A DNA stretch of 64,000 bases from Favolaschia claudopus (taxonomy: Eukaryota; Basidiomycota; Agaricomycetes; Agaricales; Mycenaceae): contig JAWWNJ010000024.1 in assembly GCA_037176885.1 (NCBI GenBank), positions 1,426,001 to 1,490,000 of the forward strand, in the 5' to 3' direction. Shown piece after piece: positions 11,257 through 23,285 of the stretch. The position numbers and the translations under genes are program-made. Within the stretch, counting starts at the first letter, position 1. The number at the start of each line of letters is the position of its first letter. The notes under the pieces were generated by a model. That model was given only the letters and a program-made list of their open reading frames with translations, searched no databases and had not been told where the DNA came from.

Positions 11257-13090
11257 GTGCTGTCTACAGTAGTGTCGGCCACAGTCAGAAAAAGTATGTG
11301 CAAAGCAAGAGAGAAAAGCTCACTGATCCCAAACCCTAACTTTAGATTTCGGCCATTGCCGGTCATCGCCGTGGCTGAAGAGACTCTGAAGAGGGAGTCG
11401 CTTTCTTGCTCGTTTCTTGCTCATTCTTCCGTTGCTCTTCGGCGTCTTCATGGACCTGAAAACCTGAAAGTTGAACTCTTCGTATAAGTCACGGACGGAT
11501 TTGCTTCCGTGCCGTGCGAATACGACAACACGTCACAAACGTGTGTCATCGCTTCACCTCCTCTCGACCTGCCGCCCACCCACCTCCCTCGCGTCCACTC
11601 TCTCCTCACCTCGCACCCACCGTGTTCTCGCCTCCACGACGCCGCCCACTTCTCTCCTCGACACCGTCGACCCCGACAACACCGACAAGCTCGTTTCGAC
11701 GCGTCGACATCGACACCAACAACAACGCTAACGGCGTTCCCTTCAAAACCACGTCTTCTCAACTCCTCACCACCCGCTTCAGCCCGACGCCTTGGCTTCC
11801 AAGTCGCAACCTACGAGCGTGCGTTGTCGCCGCTGACTTGTTTAGTCTCCGTACTGATGATTTTTTTTCGCCACATCCACTTCTCCTGCCGCCCTCTCCT
11901 CTCCTCGCGTTCGCAACACGTCCCGAACCCTTCTGCCACCACCTACGGATCCGCAGCCCCGACCTCCGCCTCTCTGACGCCGACACCATTCACGGAGTCG
12001 ACGCCGACGCATGCCTACGTACAAAAAGAAGGACTACATACAGATCAAGGTATGCCCCGCCCCGCCTTCGCCTTCCCGCACCCTACTGACAACTTCCCTC
12101 CCCTCTGTAGCCACTCCCTTCCCCACCTCTACATGTACCCGCCGCCTCCACCGCCCCCCCCCGCCGCGACCTGATTCGCCGCCGACACCAACACCGACAC
12201 TCGCAGCACCCTCCCTCCCCACCTTCCCGCCATCCCAAGCTCGACGCCCTTCCAACTCCACCCTTCATGTCCCTCCCGCGCACCAACCGCCGGCGCCGCC
12301 GCCCTCCCGACACCCTCAACTGCGACGACGCTGCAGCGCCCACACGCGACGACGGACTCGAAATTGGGCTAGAAAATTGAATTAAGGTGAGTTTTTCTGT
12401 TTTGACGGCAAATAAGCGGCACATTTTACTCACCCGAGTATGCAGACCAGCGCGCCCCGCAGCCGCCGTCCTCCTCGCCGCTCTCAACGCCGACATCGTC
12501 GTCTGGGGCGGTGCCGGACGACATTCCGCCTTCCAACGCGCCGATTCCCCTTTCCCGACTCTCCCCTTGACGCCACGTCGCTCTCCCCCAAGCTCTGCCG
12601 CTTCCCTTTCATATACCCGTAATACCACCGACCCGCTCCCCTCCGCCTTCCTCCCCTACTCTCAGCGCGACTTCGAGCCCCTCCCTTAAGGCCTCCCCTC
12701 TCAACCCCCACACCCGACACCACCAACTCGGCCCACCCCTCTTCGCTGCCGCCAATTCCACCCTCAACCTCTTCAAGACACTTCCCGCGCCGACACAGCG
12801 CTCCCGCCCCTTCCCCCCGATAAACTCGAAACTCAAAATCAAAACTGCATACGTGCTCGACGCCTCCGCCCTCGACGCCTCCTCGCCCATCTCCGCACCC
12901 GTACGCCGCCCAATCCCGCCGCTCCACGCGCCAAAACCCACTCGGCGCCGAAACTCGCGCGCTGCCTCGAAAACCGTAAGTTTCTCTTCAAATCGACAAA
13001 AATCAGATTCAAACTCACCTCATCTTTCTCCTGTTTGCAGATTCCGCGTCGACCGTCGGTCCCACGCCGCTGTCGCGGCGTCCGAGTGAA
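11257..13090 (+). other. C-rich spliced plus-strand unit of unknown coding capacity (copy 1)
   Basis: The stretch is strongly skewed to C on the plus strand and contains four canonical introns (about 11296-11346, 12052-12110, 12386-12446, 12979-13040), all with counterparts in copy 2, so it is probably transcribed rightwards. Many long Pro/Ser/Thr-rich and Arg-rich frames arise from the skew alone. One frame around RVDIDTNNNAN (near 11695-11860) stays aligned between copies across a 3-nt indel, but both ends are broken by indels that are not multiples of three. I therefore do not call a protein. It converges on the minus-strand module array that starts near 13100. Confidence 0.4.
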
Positions 13091-13099
13091 TGGCTGATT

Positions 13100-15360
13100 C
13101 GTCGCGCCGACGGAAGTGGCGGAGGCGTGGGACTGCAGCGCGGCGTGTACTATGTAAACTAACCATTTAGAGCTAATATATCGGTTTTCTGCTAAACAAT
13201 AAGCCTGCAACTTTGAGTCAGCGTGAATCGAGGGAACGGTATTGAAACGGAAATTACTCACAAAGATGTAGGATGAGCGCCATTCAACTTGATCCTGCAG
13301 AAGAAAGCCAGATTCAAAGAAACTGAGCAAGTCCGTAGTAAGAACAGCATTGAAACTCATTTGAAATCAACTAGCGCGTTCACCTCGAAATAAAGCGGAA
13401 CGGAACGGAAAGAAAGAACAAGATAGAAGAACAGATTTCCTGAGGTGCAAATCAGTCAAGATTGAGAGGACTGACGAAAGAGTATTGCATGCTTACCTGT
13501 TGCGCTCGAACGGACAAGAAGCAAACTTAATTACTTACGGCGAATCGCGCCACACCTGAAGACGAGATGTATGAGTTGGTTGTTTGGAACGAGGAAGGAG
13601 AATGAACGTTGGACTTACTGATGATATGACTCGAGATAGTTTTAGGCCGCGCATCGAATGGCATGTGGGTGGAGATAGAGTACTGAACCGAGAAAAATGA
13701 GGCAGAAAACGGGGATGACATATCTTGCGAATGAAGAGATGCTGCATACACTTCGAGTGGTTAAGTCAACGAGATAGAGAGCTTCAATCAAGACTTACCT
13801 GCATTGAGTCGGTTTGAATGTAGACGGCCTTGAGTGGAACAGGATGAAGGAACTGAACTAGAAAGGTTACTATCGGACGAACGTCAAGTCAACATGTATG
13901 TAGTCAATTGAAATGACAACACACATACCTCTCGCGCGCGACTTCAAGTAGCACATGTTCGGCATTCTATGCATTCTAATTTCTAAATCAGAGTTAAACG
14001 GTCGAACATTCATATCCACGAGCAAAAGAAGCTTACCTACAGATATACGAACATAATCTCGGCGTTCACGAGCGTCGAAGCTGACTTCAAACTATCATAG
14101 TTTCGGTCTAGAGGGATACAAAGGCTGAATTGAAGTCAGCATTAGATGCGAATTGAAAAGAGAGTTAGCACGCACCATCATAATTTCGGTATACAATCCA
14201 GACTTGCATTATTTCAGCATTCCATGACTTCAGAATACAACTCACTCAACGGGCATTCGTTCATACGGGCAAAATGAACTCACCTGAATGCATACTGGCG
14301 TAGTTTACGCGTCGTGAACCAAAACAAGCATGACTTCGGCCTATACGAGTCAAAGTACAAGGTCAGTGCAACTTGGCAGTCAAGCGTCACTTACGGATAT
14401 TATTACGAACCGACATAGTTTCCGTATAAATTTGCGTTGGAGTGAACGTTTCGAACCTAGTATTCAATTGTTAGAGTAATGGGATGTGTGGCTAACGAAT
14501 TGCGCACCTAAACGAACTGCGATCCCGCTGATTCTATCAAAATCAACCGGTTTGAACAAAATTTGAAGCCAATCTTGAATCCGAGCGCGGTGACGCTTCA
14601 TAATCTTAAGGACAGTTGCAACTTAACAGAAGAATCACATTATAGAGCAATATAAACGAATCAAGTCAGTAAACGAAGTGAAAATTGAATGAACGCGGCT
14701 GACCGAGAAGCCCGAAATTCCGAGTTGAACCAAAGAATTGAACTAGACATTGAATGACGAGGTCAGATAACCAATTATGGTTGAAGAAACGATGCCTTAC
14801 TATGATTTGGGGACAGTTTTGAAGACAAAATGTGCAATAAGTACCTGAGGTTCAAAATTGTCAGTACCAGTCAAACGAGAATTGAATCAGGTTCATACGA
14901 TACGAGTTGAACGAATTGGAAAGGAACGAAGTGAATTCAAGACATTATCATTATAGGACTATAATTGAAAGGTTAGCGAGCGAAGAGCCAGACAAAGTCA
15001 ATACGACGCACCTTGAATACAACACCAAGACAAAGTAAGCTGAGCGTATTAAAGCAAATAGGTCGGTGAGGGCATTGGACGATGATTGCAACCGAAAGCA
15101 ATTGCTGAAACGTCACCATTCAACTCAAATAAGCTTGTATTGAGCTTGAGTTGAAGGTATAAGAAAGTCAGCGAAGTTGAATCAAAGAAAAAGTAAGTTG
15201 CGCACCTAAACAACTCAACTGCGAATTGAAGTTGAACTCGAGTTGAAGGCTTCAAAAGCGAACGAGAACTTGAAGTACTTCAACAGGGAAGCAAATAAAA
15301 GGGTTAGAGCGAGAGAGGGCAAGTAGGAGGGAAGAAACCCATGCTCTGATTGTCAAACTC
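13100..15360 (-). repeat. Minus-strand array of AT-richer exon-like modules, copy B
   Basis: Read on the minus strand, the region is a chain of about 15-20 short modules separated by intron-like spacers. Donors are GTGCGT, GTAAGC and GTATGT; branch-like TGACTTSAA lies 15-25 nt before CAG or TAG. The modules share the motif CCGAAACTATG or variants (plus-strand ATAGTTTCGG near 14053, 14096, 14179, 14330 and 14412). No frame stays open across consecutive modules, so no protein is proposed. The array converges with the C-rich unit at its left end and starts near the TATA-like promoter at 15367. Confidence 0.5.
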
Positions 15361-15366
15361 ACCTGC

Positions 15367-15374
15367 CTTATATA
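15367..15374 (-). promoter_or_regulatory. TATA-like box upstream of the minus-strand module array (copy B)
   Basis: On the minus strand TATATAAG is followed after about 40 nt by a long pyrimidine tract (15300-15330), the usual arrangement at basidiomycete transcription starts. The equivalent position in copy C (29689-29695) keeps TATAAAG and its pyrimidine tract although the surroundings have diverged. Confidence 0.45.
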
Positions 15375-17090
15375 CAGCCCACCGGCCCCCAGCTCGCCGA
15401 AATATGGCGCCATTCTCCAAATTCTTCACGGGCATCTTGCCCCGACAGAGCACCTCCGCAGTAGCATGAGTCAGATGGCGCTCGGGCGCTGTCGCGGCGA
15501 CCTCGACTGAATGCGTGAAAAGAATTGAAATATTCGTAAGTTGCGTTAAACCGCATGGAAGCTGCCACGCACCTACAGAGCTTCTTTGATTGTAGAACGG
15601 ATCATATTTCCATATTAAGAAGTGTTGATCAGGGGGGTTTGAGTGCTGGAGAGCGGAGGTTTGGGAGAGGGGTGAATTCGGGGTCTGACGCATTCAAGGC
15701 GTTCAAGAGCTCTGGAAACCGCACCAAACAAGCGGAGTAACAAAATAAAATTTTTGAAAGTTGAAAGGCTTGGATAGGTCAGCCCAATACGGGGATATAG
15801 ACGAAGACATGCGGAAACGCACAGAAATTCGTCCGTACGCCGTTCCCGCTCCAATCGCCTCAAAATGCTCCCCGCTGTCGCGCAGTAACCGAGAAACTTG
15901 ATATCGGCTAATGTGACGTGATGTAACCGCGGAGGAATTCACCTGGACCTCCGTTTTTTGAATTGCGCATAATCGTCGTTCCAGCCGTTTCCGACCGCCG
16001 CGCAGACCAAATGGAGCCAGATTCACGTTGGGTAAGTCACTCGTAATGTTCTTGAAGTCGCCCGAGTCGACCGAGACCGTAGGTGTGCCGCAGAGGGAAA
16101 AGATCATGAGAGTCGAGAGCAAGAGTTGACATATCTCCGTTGGGAATTGCGAGGACGCAGCAAAATTGACTTACGGGGTTGGCGGACCGAAAAAACCGAA
16201 AGTCGAACATAAGATCACGTGACCTCGAGGGCGATCAATTTTCGCTTTTTCTTCTTGCTTCCTCTCGTCATCTCGCGCAGATCGCGGCGTTCTCGCCGAC
16301 ACTTCGGGCGAGGCTCGCCGTCTTTCTGGTTCAACGTGGAAACGGCTCGCTTATTCCTCTGGCACCAAAACTCTGGGACTTCTTCAAGCCTTCTCAATGA
16401 CGTTCTGGCGGCCGCGCCCATACAACCAAAGCTCGGCAGCACTTGAAGCTCGTGTGATTGCCCGGAAAGGGCTCGCTAACGCTTGGACCGACCCCAATCC
16501 TTGACCCTCCCCTGGCATCTTGCTTCCTAGGAGTTCTAACTCGTCTATGATTCCTTACTGCTGCCTTTGCCTGGGCTCTGCTTGAACGAAGCTTTCGTCG
16601 TTTCGTTTTGCTGTGGCTAGGTTTTCCTAAGCTGCATCAATGATTGCAAAATTTGAAACAGTCACAACGTTATGCTGCCGGATCGTCGAATTCTCAGCGG
16701 TAAATGTATTGTTTTTTCTTCGTTCCAGTCAAGTCAAAGGCGGGCATTCAGATTTTCATAATGAACCTATGCAGTGAGCTCAAGCCTGAACAACTCTAGT
16801 TCTTCGGAACTGAACGCAAGGGTGGGTGCGCTTTCATCGCATTTCGCTTGGAGGTATTAGCTTCTCAAGTCCAATTGATTTGAGTTTCCAATGATTTATA
16901 GTACGTTGAGTTTGATTTTGGCTTGATTTTGTGTTGTGACGGACAACTCAACCGATGCCAATGCACATACAGGACCAAACTCACCTCTTGGCTCCGCACC
17001 ACCACCATCCCCCCTCCACTTCGCCTTCAGAAATTTCTCTTCGTCCATTCCTCTATAAGTTTTGACCCTATTCATCCGTCTCTTTCTAAC
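15375..17090. other. Central region between divergent arrays, copy B
   Basis: It contains short open frames on both strands (minus 15304-15693 and 15703-16122, plus 16179-16400) but none has recognisable domains or is conserved in copies A and C. A minus-strand intron at about 15509-15571 (donor GTGCGT) has a counterpart in copy C, so transcription through the left half is likely. A palindromic TCACGTGA lies near 16214-16221. I see nothing definite in 16440-17000. At 16995-17090 a leader with ACCACCACC and a CT-rich stretch is shared with 31540-31640 and probably begins the plus-strand array transcript. Confidence 0.35.
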
Positions 17091-18760
17091 TGAACATTGT
17101 TCCTTAGCTGTTTATCAAGTTCACCTCCTCGTCAAAGCGCCGCCAATGCGTTGACTATACGGATCGGCGTCCGCCGAGCAACACGGTTGACTCAGGCGAG
17201 TTTTCTTTACCCTTTTTGTACCCAACTTTTGGCACTATTTCAGCCATTTTTTCACGGGAATTTGGCCGCCGGCAGGCTAACCCCCGCCCCCGACGCGAAC
17301 AGTAACGGGTTGCCCGCCCACCTCGCCAACGCGCTGCTGTTGCCGCCGTCGCTGCCGCGCCGCGAAGCGGCGCTATACCTCGACACGATGTATCGACGTC
17401 CCGCGAGCGGGACCTCGGGTGAGTCATCTTTTGCTTCATTTTTTCACCTTTTTGAGGCGTATTTTCTGAAAATTTTGAGCCGCCGGCAGGCTAATACTGC
17501 CCCCCGACTTTTCAAGCAGCAAGCCCTGCAGCCCGCAGGTAGTTCTTGAGCCCCGGACGACGTAGCGCCGCGCCGCGAAGCGGCGCTATTGCTTTGTCAC
17601 GAGATATCGCCGTCTGGCGAGCGAAAATTCTGGTGAGCTTGGTATTCCTCCCTTCAGATTCTCTTCGTCATAACGATTTCTTTCAAGTTCTCACCAGAGT
17701 TCTGTGATTTACGGCAGAATTCTCTTGACGCCGGTTAGCTGGGGTGAGGTAAGTTTTCGTTTCTTTTGTTTCAACTCTTTCCAACGTATTACCCAACGCA
17801 GCCACACGTCGTGCACGTCGATTATTATACCTATCGACGTCCCGCGAGCGGGTTGTTCTTCAAATAAGGTACGTGAGTAACTCTTATTTCATGTCCGCAA
17901 CCACTATTAGTGTAGCCGCCGCCTCAAATTCAAGACTCGAGATTTCGACTTTCGCCGAGCCACATGTTGAGCCCCTTTACAGGCCTACGTGCGTCCATTC
18001 CCCTATTCTACATGCTTTCTATACTAATTTCCCCCCTCAGAACCAAAAATTTCCCGCTGCGCGGCCACATCATCACCACCAAGTCCCAACATCAAAATTC
18101 GAGATTTCGCCGTCCGCCGAGCGACGATTTCGGCCCTCGTTGAGGTGCGTTCTTCCCCTCATTGTCTTTGATTCCCCACTAACTCAAGACTTCTAGAAAT
18201 TTTTCCTCCCGCTACGCGGGGCACTTCATCATCAATACTTAACCCCCAACACCTGTTTCGGAAATTCGACATTTCGCGTTCCCGCGAGCGACAATTGGAC
18301 TCTATGGTACTTAGGTGCGTGTATTGTCATCTCTTCGAACCGCTTTGAGACTGATTTCGAGTTACAAATTCTTTTCTTTCCGCTGCGCGGCTCATAATCT
18401 CAAGATATCACTGCCAACCTAGTCAAATTTCTCAAGTCCGCAAGGTCGAAGAAATTTTTCTTCGCTGCGCGGCTCGATTGGTGAGTGCGGTGCTATGCCT
18501 ATCTCCTTCTCAAATCTAACCAATTCCTTGATAAGTCCAAGATTTCTTCCGCTGCGCGGCGCCGTCGGAATCTTCAAGTTTCTCCAAGACACTTGAAGAA
18601 TGATCTTCAAGTTCTTCAATTGTTCGGCCGTCGCAACTTGATGAGTTTCTCCTATTGACGCTTCTGCTTGCGGACTCTGGCTGTTCAGAAGACGAGGAGC
18701 TGGCACTTCAAATTCCAAGCTTAACGCGGACTTCAACTTTGCAACAGGTGAGTGAGACTT
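17090..18760 (+). repeat. Plus-strand array of exon-like hairpin modules, copy B
   Basis: Two large modules carry the full set of elements: the entry hairpin at 17261-17280, the GNA-loop hairpins GCGCCGC GAA GCGGCGC at 17357-17373 and 17570-17586, CCCGC GA GCGGG at 17400-17411, and donors at 17419 and 17633. They are followed by smaller modules whose core is CCGC TGC GCGG or CCCGC TAC GCGGG (18054-18064, 18208-18220, 18380-18390, 18549-18559). These small cores are the large-module hairpin read on the other strand. Small modules end in TTCGCCGTCCGCCGAGCGA-like sequence before GTGCGT. The first large module is open (up to 17549) but the next has a stop in every workable frame. Confidence 0.6.
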
Positions 18761-18799
18761 GTAAATTTCAGTACGTACCGAATTCAGGGTCCTTACCCC

Positions 18800-19160
18800 A
18801 GTAGTGAGCAGGTAGATCTGTAGATTCTGATATCCCCGCTGTAGATTAGCGTCGGTAGAGATGCCCTAAACGGAGCGGGAAACGGGCATCTCAAACGTCG
18901 TAAAATCGAATTTTTCTTCTCGGTTGTATGTAGATAGAAAATATATCCTTTTGAGATCGGCTCCGAAAAACTATAAGTTTGGGGCTGGCAAGTCGCTTGC
19001 GACCTTGGTCGCGCGGCGAGCTTAGTCGTGCGGTGAGCGTGTCGGTGGCTGGAAATTTCCTTTTTTAGAAGTCAAAGCGATTATATTCAAGCTAACTACG
19101 ACAGAGAGTGCTACGGAATACATGCTGGGCAAAGACTTCTTGTCAGGGAGCACCATAGCC
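18800..19160 (+). repeat. Conserved tail of the plus array, copy B
   Basis: This matches 3270-3575 and 33420-33765. It includes the same palindrome set (GTCGC TT GCGAC and GCGACC TT GGTCGC, near 18992-19018), the GGAAATTTCCTTTT motif (19048-19062) and CTACGACAGAGAGT-like sequence. It joins a LYS1 relic at about 19165. Confidence 0.55.
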
Positions 19161-19164
19161 GCAG

Positions 19165-19286
19165 ATTTCATCCAATGCATTTATGAACTACGGCCACGAA
19201 ATCATACTAACCCTTCCACGACTGCGGCCTCCTGCATCTTCTCCCTGAAAATCTTTTCTGCGGCGCTCCACACAGGCGAGGTCTGG
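19165..19286 (-). pseudogene. LYS1: 3'-terminal relic of LYS1
   Basis: About 90 bp of the last LYS1 exon, coding for [20 protein letters not shown] and the stop, plus 3' flank, lie between the array tail and the sequence that precedes the gene at 3693-4458 in copy 1. The break at 19286/19287 falls after the codons for QTSP (reading the gene). It is a scar of an earlier LYS1 copy removed by recombination and shows that the locus once had a different order. Confidence 0.85.
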
Positions 19287-20500
19287 GCTGGAGTCGTGAA
19301 TTTGCTTTCTGGAGTCGCCGAAAACCAGAGGAGGGGATGTTGAGTTATCGATTGAGAACATAATCGCAGCTAGATATACCCCAGAAAAAATTACGGAATA
19401 ATTTTTAGGTTTGGGTGAGTCCAATACAATTTATCTCTGTGTCACCTCAGGTTGAAAACCATTCATGAGGTCAGCGGCGGGGCGGAACCACAGCCTTGAC
19501 AGCTGAAAGTCAATTAAGAAGTTTCCCATGGCCACCAATTCAAGGCCAGACAGCAGGAATGCAGTTCCAAATTGGTTCCGACGGTGTCGGGATGAGGAAG
19601 GAGGGAACTTGGAGCCGCCATACCGACAAGCAGAAACTTGGGCAATGCAATTCTAAGCGGCTACGTAGTTCGGTCCAAAGACGAAATATGGTTAGACTGG
19701 CCAAAAGAAAAAGAAAAAGACAACAGATTGCTGAGCGGAGACAATGCCAGAGTCGATCGGTGAGTCAAGCCTCTACAGAAAAGCAGGCAGGATGCAAACG
19801 TCGGCCTTGTCGGATCCCCATGGGCTTCGTCTTTCATATCTCAACTGAGAAGGATATACAGTATCCTTTGGTGTCGGGACAATCCAAAAAATTGACGGCC
19901 TACTTTGGCGCCTAGGACAAGATCGAGAAGGGGGATGCGACGATAAATTGGAACTGTTCTTCGATGAGGAAAGGTAATCTTGCGTGCATCGAGGCTCGGC
20001 ATCTTCGGGACCGGTGAACACCGACGTCCGACGAAGAGAGAGAAACCCCAGTCAGAAGCCGCCGCATCAGAAAACAGACCTAGAGAGATTGCGGGGCGTC
20101 AGAAGATGAGAATAAGGCCGATGATGCGCGCTTGTTTGGGCGTCTCTGTCAAGTTCACAGCAGCTGTAGAACTGCCCTCGCGCATGCAGCACCCACTGGG
20201 CTATGTCGCCCGGTTATGACAGGCAGCATGAACGTGAACGGACGGAGGCTCTGGCGCTCAACGGCTCCAGTTTCAGTGTAGCAGAAAGAAGCCTTGTTGT
20301 TTCATAATTTTGGGATATGCAAGAGCCAAAAGACACGGGAAGAGCTGCAAGCCAGCCTACTGAATGAAGTTCAGGAGAGTTCAGGAAGAGGCTGGAAGAG
20401 GTTGAGTGTCACGATTGTCACATCACTGCCTGCCGGCTACGGATCTTCCGCTCTCCTTCAGGACCCTTTGCGCACGTTCTCGAGCTCTTCTACTCTAATG
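19287..20500. repeat. Gene-block repeat segment without a convincing gene (copy 2)
   Basis: The stretch is homologous to 4510-5710 of copy 1, without the MITE. Indels break the open frames present in copy 1, so I see no gene here. Confidence 0.45.
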
Positions 20501-20892
20501 ATATGTCACATATCAAGTTGTGGTTCGGACTCCGTTTGAAATTCTGTCTCGTCTTCTTCCAGTTCCTGAAAGTCGATCCTTCTTTGAAGAAAAAAGTCGG
20601 AAAAAATTGGGAAAAAAGCAAATTTTTTGTTGCCAGTTTAAACGGCCCGCTGCAAGGGCTTGGAGCACAGATTCAATGCCATCTCAGAAATTCTTACCAA
20701 CAGTTCATGGCCACACTCGCTTTCTGTGCATCGAGACAATTAGTACTCGGGCGAACAGTCTGCCTGTCGTACAAAATTGGCCTCTCCGCCTCATGGTATC
20801 CTCCTTGCACAGATGGTATTGGTATTTCAGCTCTTCGTTTGTTCTCTTGCTGTACACCCCATCGTCCCCCTACTCGTACTCTTGTTCTCGCA

Positions 20893-22362
20893 ATGCGGAA
20901 GTTGACCCCGCGCGTCAGAACGCCTATCGCTCAACGAGTATTATCGCTCGCAGTGATACCTGTTGTACAGGTGAGCAAGCATAGTACGGCGTCGCATATA
21001 TATTCCTGATTTTTTTCAGCGCGTGTGTCACAATAAGGCAGTTTTTCGCCAGCTTGCCCAGAAGATACGCGAACTCATTCATGTGGTTCTTGAGTCTCAA
21101 ACTTCGCAGACAACTGATACGCTGCGAGGCTTGGACAGACTTGTTTCGTACGTTCTTCGAGTATATCGTCTTTACTGTGACTCGCTGATCAACTCTCTCT
21201 CTCTCTCTCTGTGTGCAGGTTGTTACTGGAGCTGAACAAGCTTGCTTCGGAGAGTCTCTTGCAGAGTTTATTCCGTCAAATCTTCTCGGATGCGCAGAGC
21301 TGCCTGAAAATTCGAGAATTGCAAGTCCAAATTCGCCAGTCATTGGAGGTTTTCACCCGACTGTTCACCTCTGGAAAATTTATTTCGCTGATTCAAATGC
21401 CTTTTAGGCACTGATTCAACCGAACATACAGCAAAGAGCACACAAGATTCTGAAGCAAATGGCTCAAATCGAATGTGACGGTAGTCGGCAGTGTCAAAAC
21501 CCTTTGACCAGTGATTCTCTATCCGCTATTCAGCGACCTGACCCCGCCACGGCTGGGGTATATCCATCGGATCCTGTACCTCTTCCGCCAACATATACCG
21601 CATCCGTCAACGTGAGAATCCACAATTCAAGTTCGCGCTTTTCTGTCTAATATTGATCATGATCAGGATGCACCTGGTTTAATTCAAATCGATTACAACA
21701 ACCTCACATCATTCGATCCTCTGCTCCTCCATATACTAGGCATATCTGCAGTCTTCCACGACCCACCTTCGGTGCTTCAGATTTCCCGTCTTCTCGGAAT
21801 GGATTGGAAGCAAGTAGCAGCCACACTAGAGCCTGTATTCTCTCATTTCGAAGACACGAGTACAAGCATTACATACTCCTCAAACGTCAAATTTCCCCAG
21901 TCTTTCGAAGAATCGATACTGACCCAGATCGACATTGCTAAGTACCATGCATTGGTCGCTCAATGGTGCTTGATTGGCAATACTCCAGACGCACGGTGCG
22001 TAGGTCTATCATGTTCGGAACGAATATCAATTTCGAAAGCAGGGATATTTTCTATGCCTGCGATTACTGGGATTACCACGTTTGCACGGCAGAGCCATCA
22101 GTGGAGCTTTTCGATGCGCTCAGAAATTCCCGGAGACCCCTAGATCTTACGTCGCGCGGAAAGCTCCCCGGTCTCGTGAATTGGTTGGAAGAGGTCTGTG
22201 CAGAATCCACCCTCAACGCATTCTGTTTCTGATTCCCTTCAACTTTGGTAGAATGGCGCAGAGCAGGCCGCCGACTTGATAGCATTGTACAAAGATGAGA
22301 GCAATAAACCGCCTCAGGAAGTTCAAATAATGGGTGGAATGTTGACAATGGTACTGCCATGA
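20893..22362 (+). pseudogene. NLR-derived protein, copy 2, probably broken
   Basis: Exons match copy 1: 20893-20970, 21020-21147, then from 21219, from 21408, and so on to a stop at 22362. The donor after exon 3 (GCTAAG|GTACAA in copy 1, 7339/7340) is destroyed here: the site reads CCCGACTGTTC. Reading through hits a stop at 21412-21414, ending the protein at about 150 residues, just after the helical part. The downstream exons remain almost identical to copy 1 and in frame, so the loss is recent or an alternative donor is used. The upstream ATG used in copy 1 is also missing; the next in-frame ATG at 20893 was taken. Confidence 0.55.
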
Positions 22363-22406
22363 GATAATACATGCTTAATGCTTGGTGTGGTCCTTCTAGA
22401 ATTTAA

Positions 22407-23285
22407 TCACGCAAATACCTGCTCCAAAAACCTGAGCATCAGACCTGCAATCTCCGCTGTCTCCGTCTCCCCCGCGAAATGCCCTGCATCCAGAAACACA
22501 ACTTCCGCCTTGGGCAAATCCCGCTTGTAAGCCTCCGCCCCAGGTGGAATGAAGAACGGGTCGTGCTTCCCCCACACAGCCAGCAGCGGTACCTGGCTCT
22601 TCCGGAAATATTCTTGAAATTGTGGATACAAAGCCACGTTGTTCTGATAATCATACAGCAAATCGAGCTGGATGTCGAGGTTGCCTGGCCGCTGGAGAAG
22701 CGCCCAGTCGAGTGTGTACGATTCCGGCGCGATGGCCTCGGGATCGCGCGTACCATGTGTATACTGCCATTTAGTTGCTTCGAATGTGACGACGCCGTCG
22801 TTGACGATCTTTCTGTCCTCCACGGAACCACTCTCCCAATATTTACGGATTGGCGCCCATCCTGCGCCGAGGCCGTCCTCGTATGCGTTGCCATTTTGCG
22901 AGATGATCGCGGTAATGGCTTCAGGCCGTTGGAGAGCGAGGCGTAGGGCGACGGGCGCGCCGTAGTCAAAGATGTACACGGCGAATGATTTGATTGAAAG
23001 GGCGTCGAGGAAAGCGCCGATAGTGGTAGCCAGAGAGGCGAAGGTGTAGGTGTACTCTCGTTCCGCTGGTACGGTGGTGAACCCGAATCCAGGGAGGTCT
23101 GGCGCAATGACGCGGTAATGTTTCGAGAGGATGGGGATCAGATTGCGATATTGGTGGGAGGATGTGGGGTAACCGTGTAGGAGGAGGACGGTTGGGGCTG
23201 AAGAATTATTTTCTGGGGACGCAGTGCGATAGAACACTGAGATGCCTGAGTCGACTACAACACGCTTAATCTCTGTGGTAGACAT
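22407..23285 (-). CDS. Alpha/beta-hydrolase, epoxide hydrolase / haloalkane dehalogenase-like (copy 2)
   Basis: A 292-residue intronless copy of the gene at 8369-9247 with all catalytic positions kept (HGYP, FDYGAP Asp, KHDPFF Asp, DAGHF His). Differences are mostly silent or conservative (for example MSTTEIKR at the start, an Ile for Leu after NLIP, Gln for Lys near the C-terminus), which suggests purifying selection since duplication. It is convergent with the broken NLR-derived copy, 44 bp apart. Confidence 0.85.
   Translation of the reverse strand: MSTTEIKRVVVDSGISVFYRTASPENNSSAPTVLLLHGYPTSSHQYRNLIPILSKHYRVIAPDLPGFGFTTVPAEREYTYTFASLATTIGAFLDALSIKSFAVYIFDYGAPVALRLALQRPEAITAIISQNGNAYEDGLGAGWAPIRKYWESGSVEDRKIVNDGVVTFEATKWQYTHGTRDPEAIAPESYTLDWALLQRPGNLDIQLDLLYDYQNNVALYPQFQEYFRKSQVPLLAVWGKHDPFFIPPGAEAYKRDLPKAEVVFLDAGHFAGETETAEIAGLMLRFLEQVFA

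Noticed and set aside
11325..11345. AAACCCTAAC resembling a telomere repeat
   Set aside because: A single occurrence that forms the branch site and 3' end of a short intron present in all three copies.
11509..12927. Many long Pro/Ser/Thr- or Arg/Gly-rich open frames on both strands
   Set aside because: They result from strong C skew and are broken by frame-shifting indels in the duplicate copy at 25.5-26.7 kb.
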